13,470 bases of DNA. Origin: Spirochaetaceae bacterium (lineage in GTDB: Bacteria; Spirochaetota; Spirochaetia; Treponematales; Breznakiellaceae). Location of the stretch: assembly GCA_031269165.1 (NCBI GenBank), contig JAISZQ010000154.1, forward strand, positions 1-13,470, read 5' to 3'. The translations under genes were made by a program, and so were the position numbers. Positions within the stretch are counted from its first letter, which is position 1, and every line of letters starts with the position of its first letter. Positions 13,324 through 13,470 of the stretch are shown in pieces. The notes below the pieces were generated by a model. That model had not been told where the DNA came from. It ran no database searches and saw nothing but the letters and a program-made list of their open reading frames with translations.

Positions 13324-13470
13324 CTGTCAACAACGTAAGCGAATGGAGTATAAGAGTGGTCAACGGATTACACAGATTTTTAGTTTTTTTGTCCGCGAAT
13401 GTACGCGAATGTGCGCCATACATGGCGTTGCGAATACGCGCTGATGGGTATGTATTATTCGTATTTATTC
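13324..13470. mobile_element. MITE-like element, family B, copy 2 (cut by window edge)
   Basis: It begins CTGTCAACAACGTAAG (13324-13339), with the same ACGTAAG variant as the neighbouring family A copy, and continues with the family B interior (GATTACACAGATTTTTAG, T-run, GTCCGCGAATGTACGCGAATG). Compared with the copy at 6054-6223 it carries a small extra segment near 13413-13430, GCGCCATACATGGCG, itself a GCGCCAT/ATGGCG-like palindrome. The right end is outside the window. Confidence 0.85.

Overview
The window looks like chromosome of a spirochaete, most likely a Treponema-type gut anaerobe. Four things suggest this: an outer-membrane barrel protein beginning with an 'NPAGF' motif, a lipoprotein with glycine-rich beta-helix repeats, an oxygen/NO-reducing flavodiiron fusion, and intergenic DNA packed with dispersed palindromes. 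The assignment is inference from protein style and context; no database was searched and no rRNA or tRNA is present.

Layout: 1-644 (minus) is the 5' part of a lipoprotein gene that runs off the left edge. 645-1809 has no gene. It holds a three-copy tandem array of a 124-bp palindrome-ended repeat, a diverged relative of it, and a 140-bp MITE-like element with perfect 19-bp terminal inverted repeats and a 9-bp target duplication. 1810-5991 is the chaperone cluster grpE-dnaK-dnaJ. The grpE-dnaK gap is filled with small palindromes, and a 47-bp palindromic segment separates the dnaJ ribosome-binding site from its start codon. 5992-6346 holds a second MITE type and promoter-like sequences ahead of a 621-residue flavodiiron protein fused to flavin-reductase and rubredoxin domains (6347-8212). 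After another repeat block, coaB and coaC overlap by 4 bases (8548-9818) and form a two-gene coenzyme A unit. A short triplicated repeat precedes an outer-membrane barrel gene (10071-11231). That gene converges with, and overlaps by 29 bases, a long unrecognised minus-strand gene (11203 to about 13125). The right end (13171-13470) holds both MITE types side by side.

Functionally, GrpE, DnaK and DnaJ form the Hsp70 folding machine. The flavodiiron protein would remove O2 or NO, using electrons passed through its own flavin and rubredoxin modules. CoaB and CoaC carry out two successive steps from 4'-phosphopantothenate to 4'-phosphopantetheine. The two surface proteins and the long unknown gene have no assigned role. 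The chaperone genes are GC-rich, whereas the last two genes are visibly richer in A+T.

The most interesting signal is in the mobile DNA. Two element families with unrelated interiors share the same CTGTCAACAACTTAAG terminal repeat. This end carries an outward-facing TTGACA. At 13149-13177 that TTGACA lies exactly 17 bases from a TATACT, giving a near-consensus promoter for the long unknown gene. That gene in turn appears to start at ATT.
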